This document shows positions 36,601 through 51,600 of a DNA stretch of 64,000 nucleotides, piece by piece. The position numbers and the translations under genes were made by a program. The notes beneath the pieces are model-generated. The model had not been told where the DNA came from. It saw only the letters and a list, made by a program, of their open reading frames with translations, and did not search any database. Source of the DNA: Bugulina stolonifera. Taxonomy: Eukaryota > Bryozoa > Gymnolaemata > Cheilostomatida > Bugulidae. Where the stretch lies: contig OW285189.1 in NCBI GenBank assembly GCA_935421135.1, positions 2,094,179 to 2,158,178 of the forward strand. Direction: 5' to 3'. How positions within the stretch are numbered: the first letter of the stretch is position 1; every line of letters begins with the position of its first letter.

Positions 36601-39600
36601 CACTGGGATGTCACGGAGTTTGGGGTATAGCAGAGAATCCACAGAGATATCCTGAGAATGTGAGGGGGCCATTAGATACCAGCCAATATCTTTATAAAAT
36701 AGCAATTGCAGTTTTTATTTTATCACAGTGTGTATTTTTTGGAAAATGGAAATGAAGCTCTTCACAATTGGAATCCAAATGGTGGTATAAATGATGTAAT
36801 TGGTTGTCTAGCTGAATGAGCAGCTGATTGAGTTATAGATTTACATTTTGATATCAAAATTGACTCCCAACTGTAAACTAATGTGTCTGGGCTGAATGCA
36901 TTTCTTTGATGATTAAATCTAATCTGCTTCGATAATAATTTTTACTCTTTGAGCAAACTCTTCCTGTATATCATATCTTGAAGTGATTTCCCCCTAATTT
37001 ATGAAAATGCATCTCAGATGCTAGTAAATACACTTTATGAAACTAACTCCAATTCACTCGCTTCTTCTAGTATACATGTATAGCGTACATGCGTATGTCC
37101 ACACTGAGTACATGCGTATGTCCACACTGAGTACATGCGTATGTCCACACTGAGTACATGTGTATGTCCATACTGAGTACACGTGTATGTCCACACTGAG
37201 TACATGTGTATGTCCATACCAATACACCTAAGACTTCAGCATCATGTTTAAATCAATCAGTCTGAAACCAACTATTAATAATTTGAACACAAAACAAAAT
37301 ATTGTTCCAACTAGGCAATTATTTACACAGAAAGTCAGTTGATGTTCAACTTTAGTTGTTGTTAGTCATATCATTCACTACTTTTCCATGCTTCGTATTT
37401 TCCTTCGAAGGGAGTTGTTTCACCCTTCGAAGCTCCATTCCAGTCCAATTCCATGCTTCGTATTTTGTTCAACTGTTTTGTGGCAAACGCATTTAAGTTT
37501 TCCCGCCTATGACATCATAGTACAATAACCTCGTGAGTTAAAAATAGCTATGCGTTGTCTAATGTGAAATCAACCGCAACAAGGAGCGCACAGCCAAACT
37601 GATGTCATAACCATAATGTAGTTATCAACAAGCAGTTATTCAAGCGTGAACGCTATTGCGCCAGCCACAGATAGTCTACTACTAACTAGTGCTTGTACAT
37701 TAGCTTCGAAGGATAGCGCTTCCATCCTACGAAGCAATAAAAATCTCTACGTATTTTCGGAAATACGAAGTCTCACGGTCGAAGGAGCTTGCTCCTACGA
37801 AGGTTAGGAAATACGTATTTTGTGCCAATTCCATCCTTCGTATTTTAAATACGAAGCTAAATACGAAGCAAAATACGAAGCATGGAAAAGTAGTGATTCA
37901 TATCCTCTCAAAGGATTTGCAAATTGAACTGATCAATCCTATCCCTGATAATGTGTGTATAACATGGAGAAGGCCAGGTGCTTCAGATCTATAATCCTGT
38001 ACTAGCAGATCAATGTGTTCACAGGAGAACATAACTTTAATGTCCATATGATAAAACAGTGAAGACAACTCCAAATGAGAATAAATGACAACTGAGGACA
38101 CAACTCCTGAATATAAGAAAGCCACTATAGATTCACATGATGCAAGATGAGCCTTATATAGAACTTAATTTCATAACTACATTGTATGTTCAATGAAGTT
38201 GTTTACTTGGAGTTTTTACAGAATTATATCATATTTCATGCTTCTCTGTTCAAAAATGGTTCAAATATGGATGGGCCAAGGTCAATTCTTTAATACAACT
38301 CGTCACTTGTAGAAGTTATTTGCACTTTGTTAACAGAAGAGGGCAACTCTAACCTCTTAGCAGATTGGCTCTCACATGTACATGTACATGTACAATGTGT
38401 AAATAAAAAATAGCCAAACCCCCTAACACCTATATATACCAACGTGACCACAATATGAGTGGTTCCTTGTGTGCAGTTGGCTCAGAGCATGTCTACCGCT
38501 TACCAGTGAAGCTTCCTTTTTTAGGTTGCTGAGCTGGTATAGCGGTAGGATGTTCTGTTCACTGTGCTAGGCGATTAGGTGCCGTAGAGGTCCCGGGTTC
38601 AAACCCCAGTCAGGGACTGGTATTTTCATGGATTTGAAACAAGTCTCTGACTGGTCAATAGAGAAATTCCTTGCATAAAAAGCATCATATACATTGTATG
38701 TGAATAATCATTGTTCTCATACATTACCTGTGGCAAATATCCACTCAATGGAGCTATCTTAGGGGGAGATGAATCCTCAACTAAGTCATCATAGCTTGCA
38801 TAGTCATCATCTCTGCTGTATTTTCTACTGGGAATTGAGGGTACGCTAGTTATGACAGCCCCAGTATCCATACTTATGCGTCTAGAGTTCTCAGTCTGAG
38901 GTTTAGGTTTTGTGTCCTTTCTATCTTTATAAATATCCTGATAATCTTTCTTATTGTTTGATCTGGAGTTATCCCTCTTGTAATATTTAGAGTTGTACTC
39001 CTGAGAGGCCCGTCTGCCCATCCTGGGCACCATTGCATAGTTCTTAGCACCTAACCACCCAGAGTTGTCACTCTCCTTAGCCTCAGTGCTCGTGTTTGAT
39101 GAATAGATGGAAGAGTAGTTAGACGACCCGTAGTGCGATGAGTAAAATGATTGCTCGCCTGAGTCTAAAATATCGGGCTGGGAATTTCTACGAATCTTCT
39201 CAGTCGACATATTGGCGACGGATTTATATCCTGATCTTGTAGGGTAGTAACCTACAATTAAACAAAATAGATGTGAGGTTACAAGCATGTGATAGGCAAT
39301 AGCATGACTCTTATAATAGTGCAAATATCAACCCATGAGCCACAGTAGAACACATATCATACAGAGTAGTTATACTGCACACAGAATAACATGTGGTCAC
39401 CATGGCACTGTTGGGACCTCAACTGAAAATAGTGATAAAGACTAATCACTAATCAGGAAATATATTACTTTTTGTTTTACAGAAAACTGGTTGAAGAGTG
39501 GATATTGGTAGGACCTCTGATAACTTGGTATGTTGCTGAGAAAACCTTGCTTTGCATTCTATTAATACACCCATGTGCATGTAGGTAATTCATATATTAA

Positions 39601-42600
39601 CAGTTACCAAATAGGTGCTAAGAAACATCTATATGTTGAGGTTAAGGTTTGGGGTAAGAGCTGACAACTTACAAAAGAAGGAGAAGACAACTCTCATTTT
39701 GCGAACATTCGCCAAGTATTCCCTACATCATAACATATTCACTGTACAAAGCTTCTTGTGGCGTATTTAGTAAATACTAATGGCTCGCTAAATAGCTGCT
39801 AATACTCCACCATGACTGACTGAGCCCCTAGGCCTACAGAATGTGCCAAGTGAGTATAAACAGGGACAGTTTCCCACACAAGTATATCCTTGTTAAAAGT
39901 GACTATTATAGGTGGGGCCAGCCTCATCTTCTCTCTGATTTATGCCTGTGATGCAATTTTGCAAAAAATATCCATAATTTAAATAAAATTAGCATACGAT
40001 TGGCCTGAACAATAGGCAAGTGAGTGAAACTATTGAATAACAATGTAATGGACTAAACATACTTATCTAAGGACATAGGGTTTAATTGTGTTTCTCCTAT
40101 TGTAATAGTTGATGCTAATTAATCTTAATTATTATATCTATAAGCAGAGCATGAGTCATAAACCTTACCACAGAAAGTAATGAAAAATTCATTTATCAGA
40201 CATTACATGGAAATTCAAATTGTAGCCAGTATAGTAGGAGTTGTTTAAAATGTTCTTACAATAGGACAGTCAGTTGTAGTACATACAGTAGTAGTACTAG
40301 TAGTGGTACTAGTTGTAGTACATGCAGTAGTAGTACTAGTATTAGTACATGCAGTAGTATTACAGTCAGTCGTAGTACATGAAGTAGTAGCACTAGTAAC
40401 AGTGCTAGTTGTAGTACTAGTAACAGTACTAGTTGTAGTACTAGTTGTAGTACTAGTTGTAGTACTAGTTGTAGTACTAGTAACAGTACTAGTTGTAGTA
40501 CTAGTAACAGTACTAGTTGTAGTACTAGTTGTAGTACTACAAGAGGTTCTATGAAACCATCTAGGAGGCTGAGCTAATCAACATTGTAACAAAGCAGCAA
40601 GATACACAACTCTTAGACCTTGATGGTATTCAGCCTCTCCATTTTGCTAAATCGATTAAACTAATAAACAAACAGCAGCATGTAGTTAAAATGTATCGTT
40701 TCTCAGGAACCCTGGATCCTGTGTTTTAACCAATTCTAAATCAAAAATCTATTCTATCAATACACTCAACTCTTTAAAATATGCTCAGTGAATGTCAGAA
40801 AAAAACACCTGCGGATGCATTGACAAGCAGGACAAACAAGCATCAGCTACTGTTAACATATGAACAATGGAAACGTACTCAAAGCATGCTCTTTTCACAA
40901 TAAAAAGGTGTCAAATCGCAAATGTTGTTGCTCTTCAGAAATGCTTCAATTTGTTAGAATAACAAACACATGGCTGTTCCAGAGATACATGTGGTAGAGA
41001 GGGAATGGGGGAAAGTGCTCATGATACCAGGTAGCATTTTTACGGAGTAACACACTGAAAAGTCCAACCATAACTAACTCACAAGAAGTGAGAATATACT
41101 TCATTAAGTTTGGGGGAAGCAAGTAGCAGCCCACATAAGAACCAGCGGTTTAGCCTATTTTAGAGATTAACTATTAGCTTGGCACTTGGATAAAATGATA
41201 ATTAATTTATATGTTGCAAGTAACTTAGGATAGAACTGTATAACAATGACTAGTAATGGGAGTCTGGGATGTTAAGGAAATAGTGTATGTATGATAATGT
41301 GGATCCAGTACACCCTGAATAGCCCTCAAACTATTCATAAATACATTTTGTACATATTAATATTGTAATAGGCAAAGGAAAGGGTAGAGTATCTATTCAC
41401 ACTATATTAATACATGTAAAGGAATCAGGCATGCCATTGCATATATTAATACCTGTATGTGGGCCCATGTTGCACATTACAATTATGATAGGATTACCTT
41501 TACAATTTGTACAATATAAATATTGTATATCAGACCTTCACTATTTACCATGATATATGATAATGCAGGCATATACTTTGAATATTGTCATATTTATGCT
41601 GGCCTATTAGCTCCTTTCAAAGGTGAACCATGATTATGGGCAAGGGTTGAGGTCAAGAGTTATTGTGAAAGATTAAGGTATTGTTGGTCAATTAATAAAT
41701 CAGTCTGGCGGCTTAATCCCAGACTAGAGGGCCAGGGGTTTGAGTCTGGTAGCCATAGGCCTACACATTCAGTGTATACCACAGCCATTGCTTTTCACAT
41801 GAATATAAGAGTGGTAACAAGTTAGAAGTACGAAATTGGTCTTGCATAGCTCACTGATTGTAGAGTGTGAGAAACTAACTCCAATGTCTTACTAGTAGCT
41901 GAATCAAGTCTATCTTTTGATCATCAAACAGATGAACTGCTATAGATCAGCCATAAATCATTAGCTGTCAGGGTACATGGATTATCAGTCCATTTGATAG
42001 TATAAATATAGTATATCTAGTAATGAGTGTGCTGCAGAAATTCTGGAGTGAAAGCCTGCAGAGTTGATAGTAATTGAATTCTAAGCTCTCATGACTGAGT
42101 TAGTTCCATATTTGGGCATAGAGTAGACCTATTTATTGCTATTTGGAGAAGGAAGAAGACAGGTAACAATATTTGCTAAAGAGCAAGAATAAAAGCCAGA
42201 ACAAATCTGGACAAGTACATAATCCCTGGCTGCATGTTATTTGAACAAAAATGTAGCATAGAATTATTCATTTGAGTGCTAATTGGTGGTGCGTATTGTT
42301 CAAAATAGATATAATAGCGGCTTATTCTTGATCTTATCTTGTGTTTGCGAGGCTTGGTAAATGGTAGCACTTTCATTATAAAAATAAAAGTTGAGGCAGG
42401 GAAGTTAGTAATTGCAGACACGAAAATCAGGTGGTGTCCTGACAAAATCTGGACACTTGGCAAGTATCTGTTCAACCTTTGATAGCTGTGGAAAGATTCA
42501 AACAGAGACCTCTTACGAAAAGTTCAAATTGATCAGAAAGTTGTCAAGAGAGGTCGATTGCACCCTACATAGTGGAAAGAAGTACTTCAGCTACCACACT

Positions 42601-45600
42601 TCTCAGCTGAAGCACAGCCACCACAAATATTCGCCTCTTCGCTGTTCCAAAAGTATATTTATAGTTTTCAATATAGATTACAGTTGGGTGGAGGAAACCA
42701 GACAACCAAAACCAATTTGTATGTAAATTTAGCTAACCAATGGGTCAACAAAAAGTTTTCTATTTCTGTAGCTCCAGAGCTGGGTGAGGCTTGCCAAGTA
42801 ACTGATAAAAAATAGATATGTTATTGAAGGTAGGGTTCACATCTACAGACCAACTAGTGTTACTGTGGGCCTGGAGAGACTAGAGGCTGTATGAAGGCCA
42901 AGTAGTCCTAACTTTACTAACCCTTACATGTCTACCCGAGAAGATTTGAGAGCTAAGCAAACTTTTAGCTAGCATTACAATACTACAATGAGTAACTTAA
43001 GCCACTCATGTTATATCTAATTTACCAAACCATGTAAAACAATGAATTCTAAGGAGATTGAAACAAGGATTACTACTTTTGAATCTCAACACAAACCAAT
43101 CACATCCTCATGAGTGATCCTAATAATCCATAGGATATTGAAATCTGCAGAAAAGGTTAATTTACTGACCACAAACTATGACCCATTATGCACTAAACAA
43201 TACAAGAGATTACTAGAATATGCTACACAACTGTAGGATTGTGGTGAGAGGATCTCATGAACACATGTAATTGATAGTTAATTATTTTTTACATGATAAA
43301 AGCAAAGAGAAACCATAAATCTTTTCAAGTGGAATCCTGGTTTGATTTCGGTTGTACCTACTAATAAGAATCGCATTGGATGTTTAGAAGAGAGCAAAAT
43401 TGACAGAAATTGGAATGGGTGGAAGAGAGTTAGGTAGGCCACAAGGTTGACAGGTCTGAGTGTTATAATTATTCATAATTTCATAAATAACAAAATCATG
43501 TCTTCTGTTACAAAGGGAACAACAATTCTAGGAACCTGAGCTATTTCAAACCAATCTGAACAGAATGTCACATATTCATATTTTTGTTATCACTGCAATG
43601 CACATACATAGCAGGAATGAGCTCCATTGCCAGCTTTACTTTGTTGCAAATTCAGTCCTGAATTGTGCCTTCCTTCACATACCGATCAAGGAAAACGGTC
43701 ACAACACAAACCTTACCAGTAGCTAAGATACCTCAGGAATTGGCACTTCAAAAACAAATTCCCCTAATCTCTCAACTAATCTGTGAGAAAGAAGTTCATG
43801 GCCACACTGCAAAGTCACAAATTATTCTGAAGGCACTAAGATGCTCTGTCAACCCTTAGCCCCACCACAAAGTAGCTCCCTCCTTTCCATTATGAACATA
43901 GTTCCCCAATTGGATTAGTCAGCTGACTGACTTCTGTAAATGTTAATCCCAACAAATTTGTAGTCTAGGTAGGAGAGTTGAGGTTTTGCCTTAGATATAT
44001 ATGCATTCCATACCAAATTCTTACAAAAACAACAGAGTTTTCCTAAAGTACAAACACACTTTTTTCTTTTTCTACTTGATAAACCACCCAGCAGGAGGAG
44101 GAGCAGGAGGAGGAGCAGGATGAGGCAAACTAAATACTGTTGAATAACGTTTTTCTCTCACCCATGTTTCTATAGTAGATATTTGGAACTCGTCGTTTTA
44201 CAGAGCTCGCAAAGCAAACGAAATTCCCACCAACTTCCAGATGGAACTTGGCAACGTCCTGCAGGTGAAATTTTAAGACGGTAAGCAGATTACCAGAGTT
44301 TAAAAAGTTAGTACTTGACATCATATAAGACTGATTGATTGCAGACCTAGTTGAGTCTGCAACCATTATTTTCAGAAGGCACTGTAGTCCCCGTAAAATG
44401 TGTAAAAGTTTTATCTAGTGTCACTCTCAGAAGATGCAATGGTGTACATTAAGTTACTATATTGAGTTCGTAAATCAGAGATATTCCTTGATCTGTGTTC
44501 TGCACCGTTTCAGATGGTCTGGTCCGGTAATTGTTCATCTACGAACTGATAACATGGATGGTGATTTCATTTCTAGTGTTCCTTTCTGGTCTTTCTGCAT
44601 TAACAATTTTCTAAGAGATAAGACTCTGATGAAGGCGATGGAGCATAGAAAAAGTGGCCCGAGGCATTGAAGTGAGAAGTCAATGTATGAATCGATTTTG
44701 GAAAGTCTCACATACACATAGATTACTAAAATAACAAAATCATAAAAAGTTCCATTTTTGGTAAAAGTGTCAAAATAATGTTGCATTATGAGCGGCTTGG
44801 CCCAAAAGTTATGAAACTAGAACATAACAATTATGGTGTCTGATCTGTCAACTCTCTAGAAACTTTGTGAGAGTAGAGGAAGGTGGGACCAGGAAATCTG
44901 CCAATTTATGGCCAAAATTTCCAGGGGCATTTCACGGAGCTCTATACCAGCCAGAAATAACAGCTGGCAGCCTCTACAGACATAATCAGCACAGAATTTA
45001 GCTGCAGATGAACCAACCATCTGAATGTTAGATAGCGATGCAGCACAAGTCACTTTCAACTCAAAACTCATCGCGTAGTCTTTTGGCCCCCACATACTTC
45101 CTGTAGTGCAATAGATATCATTCTAGATAAGAACTATTGCAATCATAAATAGCTGTTTCTACCCCAATCATGCTTGGCAAGTGTTGACTAGATTAGTGAG
45201 TGTGCACCAGCTAATGGGTTTGTACCAGTGGGCATTTGAGGACATGCGAAACAGGAAGCCAGATATTTCCCAACAGAAGCATTGACTAAGCATTCTAGCA
45301 TATGTTCTAATACTATAGCTTCTATCTATCAACAGTTCTAATGATACATTCTGATTCTGGCAGGAAGAAACCAGAAATTACAAGAACTCATAAACAATAC
45401 AGAACTGATGGCTCTCCACGTGCTACCACACATCATCAGGTTAGCAAAGTGCTTTAAAACACCAACAAATCAAAAACATTTGGTACTTAGAAAGTTATAC
45501 CTGTTGTGACACTCCAAACAAACAGTAGAAAGCTAAAATGGTTATGTAATTGAAGGGCTCCTCCAAACTCTTTCAATCACACCATACCATTGTCTTGTCA

Positions 45601-48600
45601 AGGCAACTGCTTCATTAGTAACCAACAGACTAGTTTTAAAATCTCTGAACAACTAATATTACTGTACCAAAGGTGTCCTATCAATTTGGAATAAATTATG
45701 TTAATATAATAACTATCATTTCCTTGGGAGAGACAGTGCCAGGTATGGCTGACAGCAGCTTCAGAGAAGATCAGCATTGCATGCAGATTCGTGAAACATG
45801 AATGAAGTAAATCTGTACCTCTAACTTACCCAGTATTCTGTAGTAATCCATATTGTGACTTACTGTTTAGCTATAGTAGTATAAATCTATATACAGTTAG
45901 TATGTAGTAATATACATGTAGTATTATTGCTGATGGGTACTTCATCAATGCTCTTCTACGCCCATAATGAAGTAGGAGCAAGCAGGAGTGAGAGCCAACT
46001 TAATCCCTTTCCTATTATACAGTCAACACAGCCCTAGTCTTAATTTACTTGTGTCAAGGCAACCGCAATGCAAACTCTCTTTACAGTTTGTGTATAACAA
46101 GTCAGGGATATCAATCAACCTGACAGCCAAGGCAGTAGAAATGTCCCAGACCATTACAGGAGGAAGATTATAGATTAGAGCAGAATCTTCCACGTAATAG
46201 TGGAGGTCTGGGAAGGCCCCCCTAACCAAAACACAGAAACTTAGACTAACACTAGCCACAGTTTCACTGTGTATAATCTATCAACTTAATGGTGGGAAAG
46301 TTTAGCCTGCCAACCTACTAACCTAGGCAGACACAAGAAATTAGCTATAATATGACCAATTCACTAACCAAGCATTCAGATATGAGCTGGTTGGACTTGT
46401 GACAGATTTAAGTGCTAATAATAAATCAGTTCTGGAGATTAAGTAAATATTATTATGTAATATAACATACACTATTATATTGTGTCAAGCCAAACATTCA
46501 TATTTAATTCAGATAGTTTAAATTTGTATAAGATTACAATGGGCTAATAATTAGGGTAGTTATTGGTATTTAATTACTTTACTTAGAGATTGTAAATTAA
46601 CCCAAACTAAATATTAATTATTTGTAGCTTGTTATAGTTTACAAATCAGTACTTAGCTAGTCACCATCAAGACAGTTATGTCAGCTAAACAACTGGACTA
46701 TGAATCCTCCCACAAACTGAGTTACTGGAGACATATTTTTGTCCCAAAACATTGCTTTACCATATTATACATATATTGTAAGACTGCACAAGATGAGGAT
46801 CTCAAAGTGCCACTGTCATACCTCCAGTTCATAAGCTCTACAAATTCTCATACAAATTTTCAAACATAACCCTCATCTCTGCACTCATCTACACCCTCCT
46901 AATAATTCTATGCTAGACTAATTATCTGACAATAGTGAAGGTTATGTAATAGTTTAGACATGTATATGATAGAGATATACCATGAGAGCTGCTTAGATAA
47001 ATACAATAATTAGATACAATGTGCATGATAAGAAGCTATTTGTGTGAATTAGTTTAGTATCATTGTCTACCAGCACCGGCTCTCCATATCTTTATATAGC
47101 AATTAGAAAATTGATGAAGTGGGAAAAATACTTGGTGCGTTTTTGCCGAGCCTTGCATGGCTTGGTTTTACTACTACTAGCCCCACACCGCTTTAAACTT
47201 ATATGAGAAGTTGAGGCAAGGCAATAGTTTTAAAATTTTAATAATGAGAAATGCGATAGCGACATTGAAATAGTAGGCTATTTGGGAAATACAGTGTACC
47301 ACACTAAGCCTACGTAGCATAGCTTACTACTGTCATCTGAATTTTCTGTTGTACATATACTGTTATTCCATGTCTAATGAAACATCTGGTAAGGGGTCTT
47401 GGTTTAATACAAGCCCCCCACCCCCCTCCCCTCCAACCCCCCTCCCCTCCAACCCGCCTCCCCTCCAACCCCCCTCCCCATGCTCTGTCATTGGCAGCAC
47501 TCATGGGATAACTCACATGATCAGCTACTCTACCTACTCCATCTTCCAAATATGGTCATGTTCAATATTTTCATGATGACCAGACTTGAAGTAGTAGTAA
47601 AACAACATAAAAACATTATGCAACGGAGGTGATGTGCTGGAATATATCAATCACCAGCTTGTGCAAGGTTGGCAAGAGTTATAGAAATATTTAATAATTA
47701 GACACCATGTGAATTATATATATATAGTTCACGCGCGCAGAGAGATATCTGGTATCTTGGCTGCTGGCCATTCTCACGGCAACTCAGAATATTTCTAGTT
47801 ATATTTAGAAGAGAATGAATTTCAAACTACCATAGAATGGCAATCACAAAGTCCAACAGATTGAGGATTGTTACCTTATCAGCAGGTGAAAAACCAGTGC
47901 TGTGTGCACTTTTGAGTGCTTCTGTTCTGAATTACCAAGCTAATGGAGTCTAAGATTTTACACGTCTAGAGCACATCTATAAGTTCATTATTATTAGTAT
48001 CTTAATCCACGTTTAATTATTATTAAATTAATAATTTTTCCACTTAATCGAAATAGAAATAATTAATGTTCTGTAATGGTATCGGCACTTACTAGTGATA
48101 TTATATTAAGCTATACAAATTCAACTGGTTAATGTCAGTGGCAGACTAAAGCTCGAGAACCAAGCATTGATTCCACACATAACGCCTGAACTAGTGTCCC
48201 AATGTGTAGACGAAATTTAAGATATCAGTTATCACAACCTTCCCAATGTCAATGATATAATGTGTGTATAAAGTTGTACAAGTACCTGCTCTGCCTGTCA
48301 GAAGACCTGAGAATTGATACAATATATAATAATATCCTTCTAGACTCGCCCATTCAATCAATGATAATGAGTGAATAGAAAATGAAATTCAAGATTGAGC
48401 TGAGAGGAATTTGATTTCAATGACTCATACGATTGTATCCAATCAATTGATTTCATGTATGAACAACTCCAGTAGGCCGGGTACTATTTATTCTATTTAC
48501 TGATCATTAGCATGTCAAGGAACTGTGTGTGGTATAAATATTTGATAACAATGCTACAATGTTAGGGTGATCAACAAATTATCAATTCAAATGTTCAGAT

Positions 48601-51600
48601 ACTGGCAGGCAGACAGTTCAATGCTAATTTGTCCATTGTAGACTTATTATTGGCCCTATTTATGCATACCAAACCGGCCATTCTGTGTGCCCGGAAACCA
48701 TTCATAACTCTGTCAGCACTAAGTGAAATGGATAACTGTAATACTCATAGAATTACCAATTAGTGGAATGTCTATTCCTACTCCATGTTCAATATAGTGG
48801 CCTGAATGGAGAGTCAGCGTCTATTACATTCATTGTAGTCATAGGTATAGCATTTAATATAGAGGGCCTATCATAATTTATGTAATGTATCTATTCAATA
48901 CACTGTAATAATATCATATTTATTAGTGCAACTGGCTATTTGTCTAGGTCATGTGATTGAATGACTGTAGTAAGTTAGTTAGCATGGAACACTTTTTCAT
49001 TCTGACTACAAGATGGAAGTTGGATAAAATTTTTAGGTTTTTCATCTTAACATGACAACCCAACATGCACTAATTGCAACAGATTTTGGTGAACAACAAA
49101 ACCAAACAATTAATTCCATTAAAGCAGAATTCAGCATCATAATCTCTTGCAACACATTCTCTACCACAGATGGAAATATTTTGGAAAATTATAACCAGTT
49201 TATAGCTGCTTACCTTGAGTTCAATACTACTACTGGATCATACCACTAAGCTGTGACAACCTCTGCTAGCACTCACCTCAAGATCAGCACCCCAACTGAG
49301 AGAAGGCAATCATTAGATATGTTCTTGCCTTTAGCATGAGAAACTGATCGAGTAATGAACATATAGGAGGGTTGCATCTCCACCCTTAGATTAGTAGAAA
49401 AAGTAGAACAAAAGGATATATGATACTAAATTCCAAGGAATATTTAAACACTTGAGATGGAGGGCAGGCTTACTGAGATGCCATGTAAATGACAGATTCA
49501 ATCGTCTAATAATAGCACAAGCCTGTTAATTAAGCCTCTTGTGGTGTTACAAAATTTATATCCAAGAATAAAATCCTGAAAAATGGAAACTAGTAAGTGT
49601 TGAGAGGTCAAACACTGCTGGCCTGGAATTCAGCCACTACACTGAATGCCTTGGTTCTTAGCCAAAACTAGAGCAGGAGAAGTTGTCTCCTCTATACTTT
49701 ATTGGTTGACTGTCCTTACTTCAAACTCCAAACAAAACATCTGATGGAAGAACTGGGACCAACTTGACATTTTGTCACCCAAGTTTTCAAACCACAGTAA
49801 ATGCCAGCCATATTGGAGCCATATTGGAGCCATATTGGAGCCATATTGGAGCCATATTGGAGCCATATTGGAGCCATATTGGAGCGGGACTTGAAGGAAA
49901 CAAGAGTTTAGGCACAGTGAAAGCAGCGAGTACAGTTTAGTCTATAAAGCAACTTGATGGAGTGTAATCTGTAATAATATATTAATTAACCTATATTATT
50001 TTAAAGGTCATATAAAGTGAAAGTTAACTAAATCTGTGCAATTACTGGTACATTCTGCTAGCTAATGATGTGCTGTAGGGTAGGATAGGCTATTTAGTCT
50101 ACCATTATAAGTATACCAAGTTTTATAATGATTAAATATTAATAATTATAATTATGGATATTTTAATGGCCATATATGAAAATTTATTATAGGCCTAACT
50201 GTGGTGATAGAAAAATTATTAAAGTTCTTTTATAAAACAGTAAGGTAAAGTTAATTAATCTCCTAGTCTAATAATTAATTTCACTGAAACCTTGAGAGTG
50301 CTTGATTACCAGAAAGTGTGCTTTATTTCTGGTTGTAATACAGAAGCCCTTAGGCTAGTTATGCAGCTACTAGCTGTAGTCACTAGCATCTTGTTCAAAA
50401 TGCAGTGGAGAGGTTTGACACCGCAAATTAGAAATTTATGTGGGAGGTCTGTCAAGGCAATACAAAAGGAACTCTGATCAATGATTTATGATCAACTGCC
50501 CAATTATCCACGGAGTAGTAAAAGCACCTAAACATCTGCTCTAACAAACCATCAGACATTTAATGCACTTTGCAGATGCAATAAAACATTTATTGGTTGC
50601 TTTTCTGTTATAATCATTACTCAAATCTCCAGTCTTAGCATTTTTCAAATGTTTGAGACAATAAACAAAAGTCATGTATCTAAATCAATCATCAATTTGG
50701 ATAATGGGCTGTGGTTTTAGGGCCGGGTGACAGATACATGCTATTGCTATTCTTCCATCCCTCAAAGAATGTGCCAGATTGGAATAAAACATACAAGAAC
50801 AATCAAAGTTATCAAAGATCCTCAAATACTACTTTATGTCAGTTCAGACAGAGATGTTAATTGTTCTACCATTGGAGGAAACTTAAAAACTCTATCAGCT
50901 GTAGAAGTTGGGCAAGGTAGTAGGATATCTACATTCTACATTTATATCCAGGTTCAGACACTTGTCAAAATATACTTAGCTACTGCTGGCAAAAAGTATT
51001 AATTTTATGTTTTTAGCTTTTGGATTCCATTTGCATAATAATTGCCAGCAGAAAATGAAAACACCAATGACATTGAGTTAGTTCACAACCAGTGAAGTAG
51101 GTTTAGTAAACCCTGTAATATGCTGCTAAGCTCTGCATTTTATACAAGGCCAAATCTACACCTTGTTTGTTAAACTTTAGCTCATGCTCTGCTATGAGGT
51201 CAATGACTCATCCAAAGAAGCTTTACCATTCCGCCGCTGCTCAAATGGTATGGAATTTGGTATGGAATTTGACAGTGCTCAGAGGTGTTCACATAGAGAG
51301 ACACAACCTGTTACTAGTAGGCAAGACTTTTGGGAAATATAACTTTTTTACCCAATGAAACTGTAGCTAAGACTAAAACGCTTATGCAACACTATCAGAG
51401 TTTGTTTGTTCAGCTAAAAGCATTTTGAACAAAAATGTCGAGTATTATTATCTATACTACATGCATATGAAAGGATGACGAGCATAGCATCATATAGAGT
51501 AAGTGAACATACTATGCAAGTCTAAATATAACCTTACAATAAGATGAAGGTGTGAAGATAGATGTAGCTTACCTCTTTAGTAGATCAAACAAACTACAAG

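Larger units (their letters stand above)
30696..38727 (-). other. LZTS-like intron 2, mostly unannotated
   Basis: An 8-kb intron of the distal isoform. It holds the two candidate alternative first exons, a 23-bp minisatellite, a MITE and a SINE listed separately. Plus-strand frames at 34567-34974 and 35029-35235 show no recognisable domain and no clear splice context. Confidence 0.6.

Noticed and set aside
38524..38620. A functional tRNA gene
   Set aside because: A- and B-box-like blocks are present, but no acceptor or anticodon stem could be paired, and a diverged copy with a shared tail shows it is a SINE.
44130..45095. Cluster of 78-83 codon frames on both strands
   Set aside because: No RT, transposase or cellular motif could be recognised and frames do not join through splice sites; possibly an old mobile-element remnant but unsupported.
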